Positions 5,264 to 7,430 of a DNA stretch of 7,430 bases are shown in pieces. Origin of the DNA: Acidobacteriota bacterium (GTDB lineage: Bacteria > Acidobacteriota > Terriglobia > Terriglobales > Acidobacteriaceae). Under the pieces are notes generated by a model, which worked only from the letters and a program-made list of their open reading frames with translations, made no database searches and was not told the DNA's origin. The stretch lies in NCBI GenBank assembly GCA_021782675.1, contig JAJXUS010000091.1, positions 1 through 7,430 on the forward strand. Direction: 5' to 3'. Made by a program: the position numbers and the translations under genes. The stretch's first letter is position 1. Every line of letters starts with the position of its first letter.

Positions 5264-7430
5264 TTACTGCACCTCCTGTGAAGCGGCTGCCGGCAACCGC
5301 GGAGGAAGCGTCGACAACAGGCGGCGCAGATGAAAGCCGGCAGGCGAGGGCTGAAAGCCGGCGTCCAGCAGGAAGCGCGCGAGAAAATGCTCGTCCACGC
5401 GGATGTCATTGATGGTGACCAGCAGCAGGCCTGCACGCCGGTCCGCGGGCGCAGCCTGCATATCCTGCTGCCCCAGCTCCGCCAGAAAATGAGCAAGGTC
5501 GCGCGCAACATGACTGCGCGCAGGTTCCTCTTGCGGCAGCAGAACACTGATGCTGGTGCTGCTGCGGCGCAGGTAGGCCACCAGTTCCCCGTTGCGCAGG
5601 ATGACGCGCGCGCCCGCCGTGCGGGCGAACGAACGGGGCGAGGTTTCGCGCGATGCGGCCAGCGCTGTGGTGGTCTCCGCGGGTTCTTCCGCCGTATTTC
5701 CCACCGGCCAGCGCAGAACAGCGCCGTAAAGATTGGCGGGGTCCGTGGCGGCCAGCACCATCATCTCCGCGCGCTCGGGTTCGGCCCCGCGCAGAGAGCG
5801 CAGCATATCGACCGCAGACGGCAACGCGAACTGCGCGCCGCCCATGCCGGCCACAAAATATCCGCGGCGCACGCGTCCGGACTCCTCCAATGCGCGCAGC
5901 ACCGGATACACGGCGCTGAAACCACCTGCGACCGACTCCAGCGCTATAGACTCGCGCGTAAGCACGCCATGACGCTTGAGAAGCTGCAACGCCAGGGCGT
6001 GACTGCGTTCTGTGGCTGTGCCTGCGGGGGCGAAGGACGGCTCCAGCAGCGACCAGCGTCCCTGCGCATGGGCGGGCAGGGTGGTGCGGCGCGAGCGGAA
6101 GGACTGCGTATGCACGCGGCGCGGAGAGCGGCTGCTGGCGCGACGCGCCATGTAGGCCCGCAGTGCATGAAAGCTGTCATTGGTGACGAAGCCGCGCCAG
6201 ACCAGGCCCCAGAGCGCATCGAGCGTCTCGCCGGGAAAGCCTCCGCCGACGGCCTCATGGATTGCCGGAAAGAACATGGCGCCGCGCTCACGCAATAAAG
6301 CAAGAATTTGCGTCTCGCGTTCCAACAGGTCCACACTGGCCGACGGCGGCGCATGCAGGACGGGCAGCTTGTCTGCAAGATAAAGTGCGATGCGGCCGTC
6401 GGATTCGCCGACAGGCTCCACGCCGCACCATGCAATCTCGCCTGCTGCGATCAGTGTGTCGAGATCGCCGGGCTGATATTTCTGCACGCGGGCGGGGAGA
6501 ATTTCGCGCTCCAAAGCTGAGGCGCTTAGCGGCGCACCCTGCAGATGGTCGATGGCGTCGAGGACGGCGTCCAGCCCCTTGCCGCGATGCAGACAACCAT
6601 GCCAGTGCGTCGCCATTCGCGCCAGCGTGTGCTGCTCCACCGGCTCGATCTGGCGGCGCAGGCGAGCCAGTGATTTGCGGCGGATAGTGGTGAGAACGCT
6701 GACATCACACCACTCGCGATGCATGCCGCCTGGGCGGAAATCGCCTTCAAGCAGGCGGCCGGCTTCGACGAGCGTGCGCAGGTGTGTCTGGGTTGCGGCG
6801 ATACTCCAGCCGAAGCGCGTTGCAGCTTCGGCCGCGGTGAACGGACCACGGGTGCGCGCAAACCGCTTCAGCAGCTCCAGCGCCGCATCGGGCGCCGGCT
6901 CCAAAAATGCTGCGGGAATCCCCGGCGGCAGCGGAAGGCCCAGCGCGTCGCGGTATTTGGCGGCGTCTTCGATCGCGATGACGCGCTTGCTGCCGAGCAT
7001 CTGCAACTCCAGTGCGCGACGCGTGCGTAACAGCCGAATAATGGCAGAGTCAGCGTCCAGGCCGCGCGTGCGCTGGCCGATCTCTTCCCGGCTCAGGTCA
7101 CCCAGGCGCAGCAGCAGATCATGCACGCCGTCAATATTTTTTGCGCGGTAGTCCTCGGCCAGCGCCTGCAACTGCTCCTCTGTCTCTTCAATGGCGGCAG
7201 CATCCAGCAGCTCGCGCAAATCGGCGTCGCCCATCAGCTCCGCCAGCTGATCCTGATCGATGGTCAGCGCCTGGGCACGCCGCTCGGCCAGGGGCGCGTC
7301 ACCATCGTAGATAAAGTTGGCGGCGTAGCTGAATAGAAGCGACGCGGCAAACGGCGACGGCTTGCGCGTTTCTGTAACGTGCACGCGGAGATCGCGCGAG
7401 GTGATGCCGCGCAGGACCTCAAGAAACGCA
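5264..7430 (-). CDS. lhr: Lhr (large helicase-related) ATP-dependent helicase, C-terminal part, 5'-truncated by window edge
   Basis: Lhr proteins are ATP-dependent 3'-5' translocases/helicases active in DNA repair. The frame stays open from the right edge (AFLEVLRGITSRDLR precede the GTG at 7384), so that GTG is internal and the two RecA domains lie outside the window. The visible 721 residues begin at the end of the Lhr core. Numbering from the GTG: the conserved SPFAASLLFSYAANFIYDGD (10-29), LAERRAQAL, the domain-4 block with PPGIPAAFLEP, a winged-helix segment GPFTAAEAATRFGWS (180-194), and EWCDVSVLTTIRRKSLARLR (224-243). The C-terminal region follows: LPARVQKYQPGDLDTLIAAGE (296-316), an Arg/Ser-rich linker (411-435), GRWSLLEP (442-449), a further winged helix (about 460-510), and LAATDPANLYGAVLRWP (544-560). 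No frameshift is seen. The stop is TAA. E. coli Lhr's C-terminal domain has been reported to have uracil-DNA glycosylase activity; whether this one does cannot be seen here. Confidence 0.92.
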   Translation of the reverse strand, partial: AFLEVLRGITSRDLRVHVTETRKPSPFAASLLFSYAANFIYDGDAPLAERRAQALTIDQDQLAELMGDADLRELLDAAAIEETEEQLQALAEDYRAKNIDGVHDLLLRLGDLSREEIGQRTRGLDADSAIIRLLRTRRALELQMLGSKRVIAIEDAAKYRDALGLPLPPGIPAAFLEPAPDAALELLKRFARTRGPFTAAEAATRFGWSIAATQTHLRTLVEAGRLLEGDFRPGGMHREWCDVSVLTTIRRKSLARLRRQIEPVEQHTLARMATHWHGCLHRGKGLDAVLDAIDHLQGAPLSASALEREILPARVQKYQPGDLDTLIAAGEIAWCGVEPVGESDGRIALYLADKLPVLHAPPSASVDLLERETQILALLRERGAMFFPAIHEAVGGGFPGETLDALWGLVWRGFVTNDSFHALRAYMARRASSRSPRRVHTQSFRSRRTTLPAHAQGRWSLLEPSFAPAGTATERSHALALQLLKRHGVLTRESIALESVAGGFSAVYPVLRALEESGRVRRGYFVAGMGGAQFALPSAVDMLRSLRGAEPERAEMMVLAATDPANLYGAVLRWPVGNTAEEPAETTTALAASRETSPRSFARTAGARVILRNGELVAYLRRSSTSISVLLPQEEPARSHVARDLAHFLAELGQQDMQAAPADRRAGLLLVTINDIRVDEHFLARFLLDAGFQPSPAGFHLRRLLSTLPPRLPAAASQEVQ
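5271..5277 (-). promoter_or_regulatory. Consensus Shine-Dalgarno AGGAGGT for nei, inside lhr coding end
   Basis: On the minus strand AGGAGGT lies 10 bases before the nei ATG and overlaps the codons for the last residues of Lhr (Gln-Glu-Val). It is the strongest ribosome-binding site in the window. It fixes the nei start at 5260 and makes translational coupling to lhr likely. Confidence 0.8.

Noticed and set aside
4274..5281. A 335-codon plus-strand open frame opposite the nei gene
   Set aside because: Composition is shadow-like and there is no family motif. The minus strand carries a full Fpg/Nei protein with all catalytic and zinc residues.
5330..6298. A 322-codon plus-strand open frame opposite lhr
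   Set aside because: Very rich in Arg, Ala and Gln with no motif; it is the antisense shadow of the conserved Lhr C-terminal region.
7382..7384. GTG at 7384 as the start of a stand-alone Lhr C-terminal protein
   Set aside because: The frame continues open to the window edge with residues (FLEVLRGITSRDLR) that read as Lhr core, so the GTG is internal and the gene is truncated only by the window.

Overview
The window is ordinary bacterial chromosome, roughly 60% GC by eye, densely coded, with no mobile element, CRISPR array, tRNA or rRNA that I could see. It holds five protein genes and almost no free space: the longest gene-free stretches are about 93 bases each. The combination of sequences (a GcdH-type acyl-CoA dehydrogenase, a non-discriminating-looking AspRS of 626 residues, an Lhr helicase beside a Nei-type glycosylase, and a GTCATTCCCGCAGGGAAT-like intergenic repeat) suggests a soil bacterium, most likely Acidobacteriota (Terriglobia). 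That placement rests on remembered resemblance and was not searched.

Layout: positions 1-972 (+) hold the 3' part of a glutaryl-CoA dehydrogenase gene, cut by the left edge. A 92-base convergent gap (973-1064) follows, containing a palindromic repeat. Everything to the right lies on the minus strand and is probably one transcription unit, read from right to left: lhr (large helicase-related protein, cut by the right edge), nei/fpg-family DNA glycosylase, hisS, aspS. lhr and nei are 3 bases apart, with the nei Shine-Dalgarno inside the last lhr codons. nei and hisS are 93 bases apart. hisS and aspS overlap by 4 bases (ATGA).

Functionally there are three parts. lhr-nei is a DNA repair pair: a 3'-5' helicase with a C-terminal domain array, plus an oxidised-base glycosylase. 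The same pairing occurs in mycobacteria (Rv3296-Rv3297). hisS-aspS is a translation pair also seen together in many Gram-positive bacteria. The AspRS carries a histidine at the position associated with relaxed tRNA recognition, so it may charge both tRNA-Asp and tRNA-Asn and feed a GatCAB amidotransferase. gcdH belongs to lysine/tryptophan/glutarate breakdown and is not obviously linked to the rest.

I found no convincing undescribed system. The points most worth checking are the lhr-nei coupling, the AspRS specificity signature and its insertion, and the palindromic intergenic repeat.
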